Assembly (NCBI GenBank): GCA_905234265.1
Contig: CAJOHJ010000002.1
Coordinates: 1 to 64,000, forward strand
Reading direction: 5' to 3'
DNA: 64,000 nt
Origin: an uncultured Prevotella sp.
GTDB taxonomy: Bacteria; Bacteroidota; Bacteroidia; Bacteroidales; Bacteroidaceae
Notes under the pieces: generated by a model
What the model was told of the DNA's origin: nothing
The model's input: the letters and a program-made list of their open reading frames with translations, nothing else
Database searches by the model: none
Part shown: positions 43,362 through 52,287 of the stretch, one piece after another
How positions within the stretch are numbered: position 1 is the stretch's first letter
Layout of the letters: each line of letters opens with the position of its first letter
Made by a program: the position numbers and the translations under genes

Positions 43362-46085
43362 TCAGTATTTATACAACTTCACGTCTGAATTGAGGCCGCT
43401 CTTCACGGGTTCCCAAGAGTCGTAGGTTGTCTTCTTGTAATTAATGTCAACAACGTTAATCTCTTCCATCTTTCTCCACTTCACGCCACGGCGGTCAAGG
43501 TCGGCAATGCGGTTTGCCGGCAGGTTGGTGACCTCTATGCGTATCTCGTTGTCGCCCTTGCGCAGAGTGTTCTTGCAGTCGAGCATGAAAGGCACCGACC
43601 ATGCACAGCCGATGAACTCACCGTTAATGTAGACGCGTGCCGACTCACGGACATCGCCGAGGTCTATCACCCAGCCCTTGGCATCCTTGAGGTCCTTCTT
43701 CTTAAGCCTAAGGTGAGTGGTGTAAATGCCCGTACCCATCGTAACCTTTGCGCTGTCGTTGTCGAGAGTCTCCCAAGTCTGCAGCTGCTGCAGCTGGAAT
43801 GTCTGGCCAACCTTCGGAGCCTCTTCGGTGAACGACAGAGTCCAGGAGCCGTTAAGCGGATATACCTGAGGCTCAGACTGAGCCTGTGCCGGCATTGCTG
43901 CACTCTGGACGGCAGGCATCTGAACAGGATCGTCGAAGGTCTGCAAAATCATCGACTCACCGCTGCGCAAACTGATGCGCAGGCCATTGTCGTCGCACTG
44001 TGCAGGAGTGATGTCGCCCGTCAGCGGATTGAACCACAGGGCAGCACCTCTCTTCACAGCTGCGACACGGCAGACGCCGCTGATGTCATTAGGCGTCAGA
44101 TTGGCAATGAAATAGTGATGGCCGGTAGCGTTCTTGCGGCGGATAGCTTTCAGACCGTAAGAAACCTTCATCGGCTCTGGCTTTGCATAGCGGCCCATGG
44201 CCTCTGCATCCTCACCATATATAATATAAGGTGCAAGACGCTCTATCTCAGCCTTCAGCTGTGGGGTGATGGTTGTGCCTGTAGGAATTACAAGAGCCTT
44301 ATAGCGTGTGCCGGCTTCCGTCACCAGCTCACCGTTCTTTATCGTCACCTTAGCCAGCAGGCGGTCGCTGATGTAGTCGCAGTCGAAGCCAGCCTTGTCG
44401 ATGGCAAGGATGCTCTTAATAAATTCAGGTGCCAGCTTACCCATTGCATGTATGGAGAACTGCATGAGCAACTTGCCGGTGTTCTTGCGCCACATGTCGC
44501 GCACTGGCAGATAGACCAGAAAATCATTGTCAGGCTGTCCCCACTGCAGGAAACTCTGGCAGCGCTCCACGTACTTCATGAAGTAGGGAGCGTCGCGCCA
44601 GATGCTGTTCGTGGGCGACATGTCGATAGATGCGTAGAACTTCCACCCCGGCCACGGGTCGTCCTTCGGCGAATAGCATGTGCCATGGAAGAACATGTGG
44701 TTGACGCCGGCGCAGAACATCAAGTCGAGGTCGGGCTTCAGCTGCGACAGACTGGTGCGGAAGTGTTCCGTCAGCCATGTGAATGTCTCGCTGCTGGTGT
44801 ATGGCTTGCCGCAGACGTGTGCTGCCGACGGCGCATATTTGAACATGCTGTAGTCGGAATCGTTCTTACGCGTTTTGCCCGGGTCCTTGCGCAGCCCCTT
44901 AATGCCAAACTCGCTGAGCCCGAAGCCTTCAATTTCGGGAATGTCTACGGCAGCGTAGCAGTCGATGAGGTTTGCCGGCGAGCCGTGAGCCTGATTGCGC
45001 GTGATAGATCCATGCTTGTGCGCCCACGCTGTCCACTGCTCTGTAAAATTCTCCAAGAGCAAGTCGCTGAGTGTCTCACGGTAGTCGCTGACTACTTGGG
45101 TGTCGGGTGTTGGATGTTGGGTGTTGGGAATGAGTTCAAAGAAATGGTCCTCCAGCTTGTAGCCGCGGCGTTTCTCAAACTCCTGCAGCAATGTCGGCGT
45201 CCACGTAGCGTCGGCCACCTCGTATGAGTCGTTGAAGAAAGTGTGAGGATATGGAGTCCCTGTGCGCTCGAAAGCTCCCTCGATGTGCTTCAGGTAGTTT
45301 TCCACGGCCTTGCGGTCGAAATGGTCGATAACCAGTCCTTCGCCGCCAGGAGCTGCGCGCTTCACCTTCATGACGCCGTAGCGGACGTACAGTGCAATGG
45401 CCTGCCACTGCGTAGTGTCCACAGGAGCTGCAGCAGTCTTCTTCGCCTTCTTGCCCGTCTTCTTGACAGGCTGCGGAGCCACGGGCGCCCATGTCAGCTT
45501 GCCGTCTTTCATGCATTCGGTAACGTCCACCGACTTGCCGCCGGCATAAATCATCACCTTTGCCAGCCGGCAGTATTTCTGGTCCTTTGCCGGTGCCGAC
45601 AAGTCCAGCTGGCTGGCAGTGCCGGTGAAAGACTTTTCCACGAACACCGCCTTGCAGGCACTTTCTTCCAGCGGCACCCACGGGCCACCGAAGGGCCAGC
45701 CTGTGCCTGTTGCCATGTCGACTTCAATGCCTGTCTCGCTGCCATTCTTCTGGACTTCGCGGAGCATTTCCATCCACTTGTCCGACAAGTAAGGAATGTT
45801 ATTCTTCTGATTACCCTGCACACCGTAAAGCGGAGTTATCTCCACAGCACCGATGCCGTGGTCGGCATACTGCTGCATGTTCCACTGCAGGTTAGCCTTG
45901 TCGACTGCCGAGCCAAGCCACCACCAGCGCACTCCTGCCTTTGCTTCCGTGCGTGCCTCAGGCCACGTCTGGGCAACGGCATAGGCGGAGAAATAAGAAA
46001 TAAAAAATAAGAAATAAAAATTAGAAATCAGAAAATCAGCACATCTCTGAGAATGCGCCTTAAGACTACTATTGCCGTTGTTCAT
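43362..46085 (-). CDS. GH106-like alpha-L-rhamnosidase, secreted
   Basis: A 907-residue protein with the GH106 signature EAKAGVRWWWLGSAVDKAN, HGIGAVEITPLYGV, EVDMATGTGWPFGGPWV and a C-terminal galactose-binding-like domain (ESARVYINGEFIGCAWSVPF). It would remove rhamnose from rhamnogalacturonan. Only one ATG (46085) precedes the catalytic region; the signal peptide core it encodes (LISNFYFLFFISYFS) is derived from an AT-rich simple-sequence tract (45988-46031). A short insert NTQHPTPDTQV near residue 323 is encoded by a C-rich tract. It is the last sugar-hydrolase gene of the operon. Confidence 0.85.
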   Translation of the reverse strand: MNNGNSSLKAHSQRCADFLISNFYFLFFISYFSAYAVAQTWPEARTEAKAGVRWWWLGSAVDKANLQWNMQQYADHGIGAVEITPLYGVQGNQKNNIPYLSDKWMEMLREVQKNGSETGIEVDMATGTGWPFGGPWVPLEESACKAVFVEKSFTGTASQLDLSAPAKDQKYCRLAKVMIYAGGKSVDVTECMKDGKLTWAPVAPQPVKKTGKKAKKTAAAPVDTTQWQAIALYVRYGVMKVKRAAPGGEGLVIDHFDRKAVENYLKHIEGAFERTGTPYPHTFFNDSYEVADATWTPTLLQEFEKRRGYKLEDHFFELIPNTQHPTPDTQVVSDYRETLSDLLLENFTEQWTAWAHKHGSITRNQAHGSPANLIDCYAAVDIPEIEGFGLSEFGIKGLRKDPGKTRKNDSDYSMFKYAPSAAHVCGKPYTSSETFTWLTEHFRTSLSQLKPDLDLMFCAGVNHMFFHGTCYSPKDDPWPGWKFYASIDMSPTNSIWRDAPYFMKYVERCQSFLQWGQPDNDFLVYLPVRDMWRKNTGKLLMQFSIHAMGKLAPEFIKSILAIDKAGFDCDYISDRLLAKVTIKNGELVTEAGTRYKALVIPTGTTITPQLKAEIERLAPYIIYGEDAEAMGRYAKPEPMKVSYGLKAIRRKNATGHHYFIANLTPNDISGVCRVAAVKRGAALWFNPLTGDITPAQCDDNGLRISLRSGESMILQTFDDPVQMPAVQSAAMPAQAQSEPQVYPLNGSWTLSFTEEAPKVGQTFQLQQLQTWETLDNDSAKVTMGTGIYTTHLRLKKKDLKDAKGWVIDLGDVRESARVYINGEFIGCAWSVPFMLDCKNTLRKGDNEIRIEVTNLPANRIADLDRRGVKWRKMEEINVVDINYKKTTYDSWEPVKSGLNSDVKLYKY

Positions 46086-46109
46086 TCTTCCTTCTTTTTA
46101 AACAAAACT

Positions 46110-47270
46110 TCACTTCACCAGCTTGTAGTATTCCGACAAGCCCAGCAGATAGCATCCAGTACCATAGTCCTCGAAGTCGGGGACGCTGGTGAATGTCACG
46201 GGCTGTCCTGCCGACGGGTCTTTGCCAGTGCCTTGGTTCCATCCCAGGAAGCCGTTGTTGTGCAGGCACGACTGCAAGGCCTTCCACGCCTTGTCACATG
46301 CCGGGCGGTAAGCGTCGGCCTTCAGTAAGCCTTGCTTAATTCCCCAGCTCATGCCATACAGGAAGAGTGCCGTACCGGTCATTTCCGGATTGGGATAGAC
46401 AGCGTCGCTCACGAGGCTGACATGCCAGAAGCCGTCTTCGTGCTGGCAGTTTTTCAGTGCCTCCGACATCAGCAGGAAGTCGCTCTTCAGCTCCTTGTAT
46501 TCCTTGCTCTTGGGCGACAGCTGGTTCATCGAGCGCACCAGTGCAGCATACACCCATCCGTTGCCACGGCTCCAGTAGCAGTTCTTGCCGTCCTTCTCCT
46601 TGTATGGAGGCACGAAGTCGGCGTCGCGCCACCACAGCCCCTCCTTCAGGTTCAGCAGTCCGCCGCCGCACTCATTGCGCGTCCAGCGGTACATCTTCAT
46701 GGCGTGGTCAGCATATTTCTTCTGCCCCGTCAGCTTATACACCTGCATATAGAGCGGCATAGCCATCTGTATGGCGTCAATCCACGTCCACCATGCATAG
46801 AGAGAATTCACCTGAGTCTTGGCCTTTGGCGTTGTTGTCTGCGTCTTGGTGTTTGGCGTCTGCATCTGGTGGTCCAGGTTGGCAATGACGTTTGCAAGAA
46901 CGTCCTTATAGTCCTTGCCGGTGAACGGCACCAGTTCTACATACGCCTGTCCGCAGCACTGGTCGTCGGCATCGCATGTCTGCACGCCGTTGCGCGGAGT
47001 CCACTTGTGGAAGTCGGCCCATCGCATGGCATAGTCAACATATCGCTGCTGCGGGTCGACGGCGTTGAGGGCCATCAGCCCTTCGTAATAGACGGCACGC
47101 GTCCACAGCGACGACGGGCGCACTTTCCTCACATTCGTGGGCAGCGTCGGGTCGCTGTTCTTTTGCATAAAATAATCGTTGGCCCGCTGGGCAGCCTGCA
47201 GCACTTCATGCTGGGCAAATGCTGCTGCGACGCTGCAGCAAAGCACGGCGATGGCAAATATTCGTTTCAT
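46110..47270 (-). CDS. GH105 unsaturated rhamnogalacturonyl hydrolase
   Basis: Cleaves the unsaturated galacturonyl residue left by rhamnogalacturonan lyases. A 386-residue (alpha/alpha)6-barrel protein with signal peptide MKRIFAIAVLCCSVAAAFAQ and the family blocks YVDYAMRWADFHKWTPRN, WWTWIDAIQMAMPLY, WSRGNGWVYAALVRSM and TGTALFLYGMSWGIKQG. An in-frame Thr/Pro/Lys insert (QTPNTKTQTTTPKAKTQ, bases about 46815-46862) lies in the loop before VNSLYAWW. It is followed 24 bp later by GH106. Confidence 0.88.
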   Translation of the reverse strand: MKRIFAIAVLCCSVAAAFAQHEVLQAAQRANDYFMQKNSDPTLPTNVRKVRPSSLWTRAVYYEGLMALNAVDPQQRYVDYAMRWADFHKWTPRNGVQTCDADDQCCGQAYVELVPFTGKDYKDVLANVIANLDHQMQTPNTKTQTTTPKAKTQVNSLYAWWTWIDAIQMAMPLYMQVYKLTGQKKYADHAMKMYRWTRNECGGGLLNLKEGLWWRDADFVPPYKEKDGKNCYWSRGNGWVYAALVRSMNQLSPKSKEYKELKSDFLLMSEALKNCQHEDGFWHVSLVSDAVYPNPEMTGTALFLYGMSWGIKQGLLKADAYRPACDKAWKALQSCLHNNGFLGWNQGTGKDPSAGQPVTFTSVPDFEDYGTGCYLLGLSEYYKLVK

Positions 47271-47333
47271 CGTTCTGTCTGTATTCGTTAATAATTAATG
47301 TACAAATATGCTTTCCAATTTCCTATTCCTGTT

Positions 47334-49709
47334 TCACTTTGTCTCCAGCTTCAGAGTCACAGGCTTGAAGCTGCCGCCCTGTGCCTTGAGGGTAATCTTC
47401 GAGGGAGTGCGTCCGGCACGCAGGATGACTACTGCCTGTCCCTGCCAGAGCTGGCGGTGGTCGGCGGTAAACATCTCGTCGCTGCTGATGTCGCCATTGC
47501 TGACAGCGACTATCTGTGCGTCGCCGTCGATGGTGAACTGCAGGTCGTCGGCAGCGTTAAGCACGCGCCGTCCCTTGCTGTCGACAGCCGTCAGCACCAC
47601 ATGCTGCAGGTCCATGCCGTCGGCCTTCCAGGCAGAGTTGTCGGTTTCTGCCTGCAGTTTGACAGCCTTGCCGGTAGTCTCCAGTGCGTGGCGTGTAACA
47701 GCCTTGCCGCCACGGTAGCCAACGGCTTCCAGCTTGCCCTTCTTGTAGTCTATCTCGCCCCAGCGCAGCTGGTTGCGCATCTTTGCGCCTTGCGGGTTGG
47801 GCTTGCGCCCGAGGCTCTTGCCGTTCAGCAGCAGTTCCACCTCGTCGCAGTTGGTGTAGATGTAGATGTTGGCCTTTGTGCCGTCCGTGCGGTTCCAGTT
47901 TTCCGACATGCGGTCGTTGCCCATTTTGACTCCGTTCCACATCTCGGCATTCTCGCTCTCCAGGATTGCCAGATGCACCACAGGCTCCTCCGGCTTGAAG
48001 AAGGAGCGCATGTAGTAAGCCTTCGGCTTCGGGTCGAGCGAAATGTAGAAGACGCCCTGCGCCCATCCTTTCTGCGGCCATCCCATGCTCTCGCCGAGAT
48101 AGTCGATGGCGCCCCAGTATGCGAGACCTATCACTCTGTCAAGGTCCATTTCGAAGTAGTTCTGCCCCATTGCCTGCGTCGACGCCTCGCTCTGATAGAA
48201 TGTCATCCATGGGAAGCGGCGTCCGTCGCCGGGGAAATACATATACCTGTAGTTATACGACTGTATGTCTGTCTCCAGGGCCAGGTTGCAGGGCAGCGAG
48301 TCGGTCTGCCAGTTGCGATAGCGGGGGTGCATGGCCACCGTAACCTTGCGGGAGTTGTCGTAGCGCTGGATTATGGGCTTCATAATACGGTAGCATGTCA
48401 CTCCGAAGTCGTTGAACGGCTGGTTGGGGTCTTGCTGCAGCTCGTTGCCGAGGCTCCACATCACCACGCTCGGAGAATTGCGGTCGCGCTTCACCCACTC
48501 TGCCACGTCGTAGGCCACATGGTTCATGAACGGCACGCGGTTGCCAGAGTGCTGGCGCGTCCACTTGTCGTAAAGCTCGTCAACGATGAGCATTCCGTAG
48601 CGGTCGCACAGCTCGACGAACTGGCGGCTGTACGGGTTGTGGCTGGTGCGGATGTGGTTCATGCCATACTGCTTCATAAGCTGTATGCGCTTCTCGATGG
48701 CCCGCGGGAAGGCTGCTGCGCCCAGTGCGCCCAGCGTGTGGTGGTTGGCATATCCCTTCAGCAGCACTTTCTTGCCGTTGAGCTTCATGCCGAACTGCGG
48801 TCCGAACTCGATGGTCCTGATGCCGAAGTGTTCAGCATACTGGTCGGCCACACTGCCGTCCTCGCGCAGCAGTGTCACTTCTGCGCGGTAGAGATTAGGA
48901 GTCTCTGTGTCCCAGAGCTGTGCGTTGGCCACCTCCACCTCCGGCAGCTGGAACTCCTCCGTCCTGGATGCCGTGCCGCGCTTGACGGCGGTAGTAGTCT
49001 CGCTGACCACGCTGCCGTCGGGGGCATATATCTTGAGCTGCATCTTGGCGGTCTTGGCGCGCCCGGCAAAAGTCATCTCGGCCTGCACGCTGACGAATCG
49101 GTTCTCGCGTGTGGTGATGTACAGCGGATGGCGCTCGAGGAAGAGGTCGGCCGATGTGGTGACGAAGTTGACGTCGCGGAAGAGTCCGCCGCCGGTGTAC
49201 CACCGCGACGACTTCTCGTTCTGCGTGTATGCGGCCACCTTTATCTCGTTAGGCTGTCCATACTTCAGCAGGTTGGTGACGTCTATCTGGAAGCCTACGT
49301 AGCCATAGTCCGTGCCGCCAATCTGCTTGCCGTTCAGATAGACGTCGGCCACGAGCATGATGCCCTCAAAGTCGAGCAGCACGCGGCGTCCCTTCCACTC
49401 CATGGGCGGAGTGACCGTCTTGCGATACCAGCCCTCGCCCATTTCCTTGAAGCCGCGTGCCGACAGGCGGCTCTTGATGTTGGCGGCAGCGTCGCTGTTG
49501 TCGGCACGCTCGTCGGCTGCCGGCGGCACCCACGGCTGGCTGATCTGGAAGTCGTGAGGCACGCTGACCGTTTCCGGGTTTGCAAACTGCGCCGTGCGGC
49601 TGAACTGCCAGTCGAAGTTCAGCGACTCCGTCTGCCGCGGCTGTGCCATAGTGCCAACTGACGAGAGGCACGCAATGATGAGGGACAGTCCGATAAGTTG
49701 TCGTTTCAT
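47334..49709 (-). CDS. GH2 beta-galactosidase/glucuronidase-family enzyme
   Basis: A 791-residue secreted glycoside hydrolase. The start at 49709 gives signal peptide MKRQLIGLSLIIACLSSVGT. The N-terminal sugar-binding domain (GWYRKTVTPPMEWKGRRVLL), immunoglobulin-like domain and barrel (RTSHNPYSRQFVELCDRYGM, acid/base in VVMWSLGNELQQD, probable nucleophile in TFYQSEAST) are in family order. A C-terminal Ig-like domain follows. It probably removes galactose or a uronic acid from pectin side chains. The gene starts 47 bp after the aldo/keto reductase stop. Confidence 0.87.
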   Translation of the reverse strand: MKRQLIGLSLIIACLSSVGTMAQPRQTESLNFDWQFSRTAQFANPETVSVPHDFQISQPWVPPAADERADNSDAAANIKSRLSARGFKEMGEGWYRKTVTPPMEWKGRRVLLDFEGIMLVADVYLNGKQIGGTDYGYVGFQIDVTNLLKYGQPNEIKVAAYTQNEKSSRWYTGGGLFRDVNFVTTSADLFLERHPLYITTRENRFVSVQAEMTFAGRAKTAKMQLKIYAPDGSVVSETTTAVKRGTASRTEEFQLPEVEVANAQLWDTETPNLYRAEVTLLREDGSVADQYAEHFGIRTIEFGPQFGMKLNGKKVLLKGYANHHTLGALGAAAFPRAIEKRIQLMKQYGMNHIRTSHNPYSRQFVELCDRYGMLIVDELYDKWTRQHSGNRVPFMNHVAYDVAEWVKRDRNSPSVVMWSLGNELQQDPNQPFNDFGVTCYRIMKPIIQRYDNSRKVTVAMHPRYRNWQTDSLPCNLALETDIQSYNYRYMYFPGDGRRFPWMTFYQSEASTQAMGQNYFEMDLDRVIGLAYWGAIDYLGESMGWPQKGWAQGVFYISLDPKPKAYYMRSFFKPEEPVVHLAILESENAEMWNGVKMGNDRMSENWNRTDGTKANIYIYTNCDEVELLLNGKSLGRKPNPQGAKMRNQLRWGEIDYKKGKLEAVGYRGGKAVTRHALETTGKAVKLQAETDNSAWKADGMDLQHVVLTAVDSKGRRVLNAADDLQFTIDGDAQIVAVSNGDISSDEMFTADHRQLWQGQAVVILRAGRTPSKITLKAQGGSFKPVTLKLETK

Positions 49710-49756
49710 AATTATAGCTTCAGGTTTGATTTTTTTAGTTTCAACTTTCCTTAATT

Positions 49757-50716
49757 TCATTTTTCCACCACCGCCAGGTTGCTCTCCAGCTGCTGAGTGC
49801 TGCTGGCACCGACAAGCACACTGGTGACGCCCTGCTGCCTGAGTACCCACCGCAGGGCCTGCTGGGCAATGGTCTCGCCGCGCTGGTCGGCCTCCTGCTT
49901 CAGCTCAGCCAGATAGTCGAGAAGCTCGGGTGTCAGCTGCTCCTTTTTTAAGAAATGTTCGCGCGCCATGCGCGAGTCTGCCGGAATGCCGTTCATGTAG
50001 CGGTCGGTGAGCAGTCCCTGTGCCAGCGGCGAGAAAGCAATAAAACCTATGCCATGCTGGTGGCAGTAGTCAAGCACTCCGCTCTCCATGGGTTCGCGGT
50101 CGAGCATGTTCAGGCGCCCCTGGTAGATGAGCAGCGGCACGTCGTGGGTCTTCAGATACTCGTCGGCAGTCTTCAGCGCCTCCAGCGGCCAGCGCGAGAT
50201 GCCTACGTAAAGGGCCTTGCCCTGGCGCACAATGTCCACCAGAGCCTGCAGGGTTTCCTCAAGGGGCGTCAGAGGGTCGTAGCGGTGACTGTAGAACAGG
50301 TCGACATAGTCAAGGTGCATCCGGCGGAGTGACTGGTCGAGCGACGCCATCAGGTATTTCCGCGACCCCCAGTTGCCATAAGGGCCGGGCCACATGTCGT
50401 ATCCAGCCTTCGAGGCAATGAACAGCTCGTCGCGGAATGGGCGGAAGTCGTCGTCCATCAGTCGGCCCATGGTCTCTTCGGCAGAGCCGTAAGGGGGACC
50501 GTAGTTGTTGGCCAGGTCGAAGTGGGTGATGCCGTGGTCGAATGCATAGTGGGTTATTGCACGGCTGCGCTCGTATGGGTCCACGCCGCCGAAGTTGTGC
50601 CAGAAGCCCAGGCTCACCTTGGGCAGCAGCACGCCGCTGCTGCCGCAGCGGCTATACATACGCTCGGCACTGTCGTAGCGTTCAGCGCGTGGCGTATAGA
50701 AGCCTTTTAGTTCCAT
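49757..50716 (-). CDS. Aldo/keto reductase (YghZ-type)
   Basis: A 319-residue NADPH-dependent reductase: VLLPKVSLGFWHNFGG, HGITHFDLANNYGPPYGSAE (catalytic Asp-Tyr), LIYQGRLNMLDR and the C-terminal cofactor region VTSVLVGASSTQQLESNL. The start at 50716 is supported by a promoter 31 bp upstream. It resembles the L-glyceraldehyde-3-phosphate reductase group. It probably heads the operon of GH2, GH105 and GH106, where it may act on released sugars or their breakdown products. Confidence 0.85.
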   Translation of the reverse strand: MELKGFYTPRAERYDSAERMYSRCGSSGVLLPKVSLGFWHNFGGVDPYERSRAITHYAFDHGITHFDLANNYGPPYGSAEETMGRLMDDDFRPFRDELFIASKAGYDMWPGPYGNWGSRKYLMASLDQSLRRMHLDYVDLFYSHRYDPLTPLEETLQALVDIVRQGKALYVGISRWPLEALKTADEYLKTHDVPLLIYQGRLNMLDREPMESGVLDYCHQHGIGFIAFSPLAQGLLTDRYMNGIPADSRMAREHFLKKEQLTPELLDYLAELKQEADQRGETIAQQALRWVLRQQGVTSVLVGASSTQQLESNLAVVEK

Positions 50717-50746
50717 AAGTAGTGTCAGGTTAGTATATACTATCGG

Positions 50747-50778
50747 CAAAGGTACATTAAAAATATGTACTTTACAAA
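50747..50778 (-). promoter_or_regulatory. Promoter of the aldo/keto reductase operon
   Basis: On the minus strand TTTG (50778-50775), 20 bp, TACCTTTG (50754-50747), with the start codon at 50716. Full consensus match. Confidence 0.75.
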
Positions 50779-50814
50779 GTTTCGGCAGTTTTTTTTCGCG
50801 GCAGAAAAATATAA

Positions 50815-50925
50815 CATGCAAGGACAGAAAATTATCTCTGCATGTTACGAAATTATCTCTGCATGTTACGAAATTATCTCTGCATGTTACGAAATTATCT
50901 CCGTAAGATAATTTTTCAACTTATC
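50815..50925. repeat. Interspersed GAGATAATTTCGTAA repeat cluster 5
   Basis: On the plus strand three successive copies of AAATTATCTCTGCATGTTACG, the reverse complement of the core, followed by the palindrome AAATTATCTCCGTAAGATAA. It lies between the operon promoter and the 3' end of the BspA-like gene. The array is in the opposite orientation to cluster 1. Confidence 0.9.
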
Positions 50926-50996
50926 TAATAAATCGCCAGCCCTCGCAGAACGTGCAGGGGCTGGCGAAAAATATTAAGGTTGTTGGCTGCAAGCAA

Positions 50997-52232
50997 CTAT
51001 TTCACTACCACTTTCTTACCACCAACTATGTTGATGCCCTTCCGTGGAGCAGCGAGCCGCTGGCCGCGGAGGTTGTAGACAGGAGCGTTCTCGCGAATGT
51101 CTGCCTTTATGTCGTTGATGCCAGAAGTTTCCTTGTAGGTGAAATAGCCGGGAGCGTCCGTACCGCCGTCGATGCGGGCGTAGGTGTAGTTGGTGTAATA
51201 CAAGTTATATTTTGTGCCATTCCCTCCTACAAGTTTCCTGCAATCATAAAACATATCATTACCAGACGTAACTTTTTCTGTACTCCAGCCCTCACCGACA
51301 TATATCGTTTTTAGCATCGAGCAGCCAAAGAACATCAGGCTCATGTCCGTCACGTTGCTGGTATTAAAACCGCTAACGTCGAGGCTCGTCAAGTTAATGC
51401 AATTACGGAACATGTAACTCATGTACGTCACGTTGCTGGTGTTGAAACTGCTAACGTCGAGGCTCGTCAAGTTATGGCAATTACGGAACATGTAACTCAT
51501 GTCCTTCACGTTGCTGGTGTTGAAACTGCTCACGTCGAGGCTTGTCAGGATGGTGCAGCCACAGAACATAGATCTCATGTTCTTCACGTTGCTGGTATTA
51601 AAACCGCTAACGTCGAGGCTCGTCAAGCTGGAGCAGCAGTAGAACATAGAGCCCATGTCCGTCACGTTGCTGGTATTAAAACCGCTAACGTCGAGGCTCG
51701 TCAAGCTGGAGCAGCAGTAGAACATAGAGCCCATGTCCTTCACGTTGCTGGTGTTGAAACTGCTCACGTCGAGGCTTGTCAGGCTGGTGCAGTCACAGAA
51801 CATAGCACTCATGTCCTTCACGTTGCTGGTGTTGAAACTGCTCACGTCGAGGCTTGTCAGGCTGTAGCAGCCAGAGAACATTGATTGCATATCCGTCACA
51901 TTGTCTGTCTTTATGTTCTCCATACCGTTGATGGTTGTCAAATAAGAACATCCTTGAAACCAATAAGCGGTGCTGGTAGGGCGGTACTCAGCAAACGATG
52001 CGTCAATGACAGCAATAGCAGCATTCCTATATGGAGAGTAATTGGAGTATAAAAATAATAAATTTAAATTATTTATTTCTATTCCTCCGCGACTCTCCTT
52101 CTGCGTGTCGTAATAGAACGTCACGGTTTGCCCAATTAGCACGGCGTAAGCCTCCTGTGCCATAGCCTTCATGCCAACCATCTGCATGGCAGTCAATGCC
52201 AGCATAGTCTTGAAAAGTAAACTTTGTTTCAT
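50997..52232 (-). CDS. BspA-like surface protein with DUF285 leucine-rich repeats
   Basis: A 411-residue secreted protein with signal peptide MKQSLLFKTMLALTAMQMVG and about seven near-identical 26-residue repeats (SLTSLDVSSFNTSNVKDMSA), a 78-nt DNA period. The C-terminus (NLRGQRLAAPRKGINIVGGK) resembles a type IX secretion sorting signal. BspA-like proteins bind host or matrix proteins and other bacteria; function here is inferred from that family. The repeat is almost identical at the DNA level, which suggests recent duplication. Confidence 0.85.
   Translation of the reverse strand: MKQSLLFKTMLALTAMQMVGMKAMAQEAYAVLIGQTVTFYYDTQKESRGGIEINNLNLLFLYSNYSPYRNAAIAVIDASFAEYRPTSTAYWFQGCSYLTTINGMENIKTDNVTDMQSMFSGCYSLTSLDVSSFNTSNVKDMSAMFCDCTSLTSLDVSSFNTSNVKDMGSMFYCCSSLTSLDVSGFNTSNVTDMGSMFYCCSSLTSLDVSGFNTSNVKNMRSMFCGCTILTSLDVSSFNTSNVKDMSYMFRNCHNLTSLDVSSFNTSNVTYMSYMFRNCINLTSLDVSGFNTSNVTDMSLMFFGCSMLKTIYVGEGWSTEKVTSGNDMFYDCRKLVGGNGTKYNLYYTNYTYARIDGGTDAPGYFTYKETSGINDIKADIRENAPVYNLRGQRLAAPRKGINIVGGKKVVVK
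51360..51890 (-). repeat. 78-bp tandem repeat array inside the BspA-like gene
   Basis: Repeated blocks such as GTCACGTTGCTGGTATTAAA recur with a 78-bp period, each encoding one DUF285 leucine-rich unit. Neighbouring copies share variants (for example YCCS twice, RNC twice), the pattern left by slippage or gene conversion. Confidence 0.85.
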
Positions 52233-52287
52233 GTGTTTTGAATTGTTGAAAATAAGAAAAAGGCGCCAACCATTCGATTGCTTATTT

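Noticed and set aside
43713..45227. Open frame antisense to GH106, about 500 residues
   Set aside because: Lies entirely within GH106 on the other strand and shows only shadow composition.
47298..49661. Long open frame antisense to the GH2 gene, about 790 residues
   Set aside because: Shadow of a convincing GH2 enzyme with all catalytic blocks in the other strand; no promoter and no recognisable protein features.
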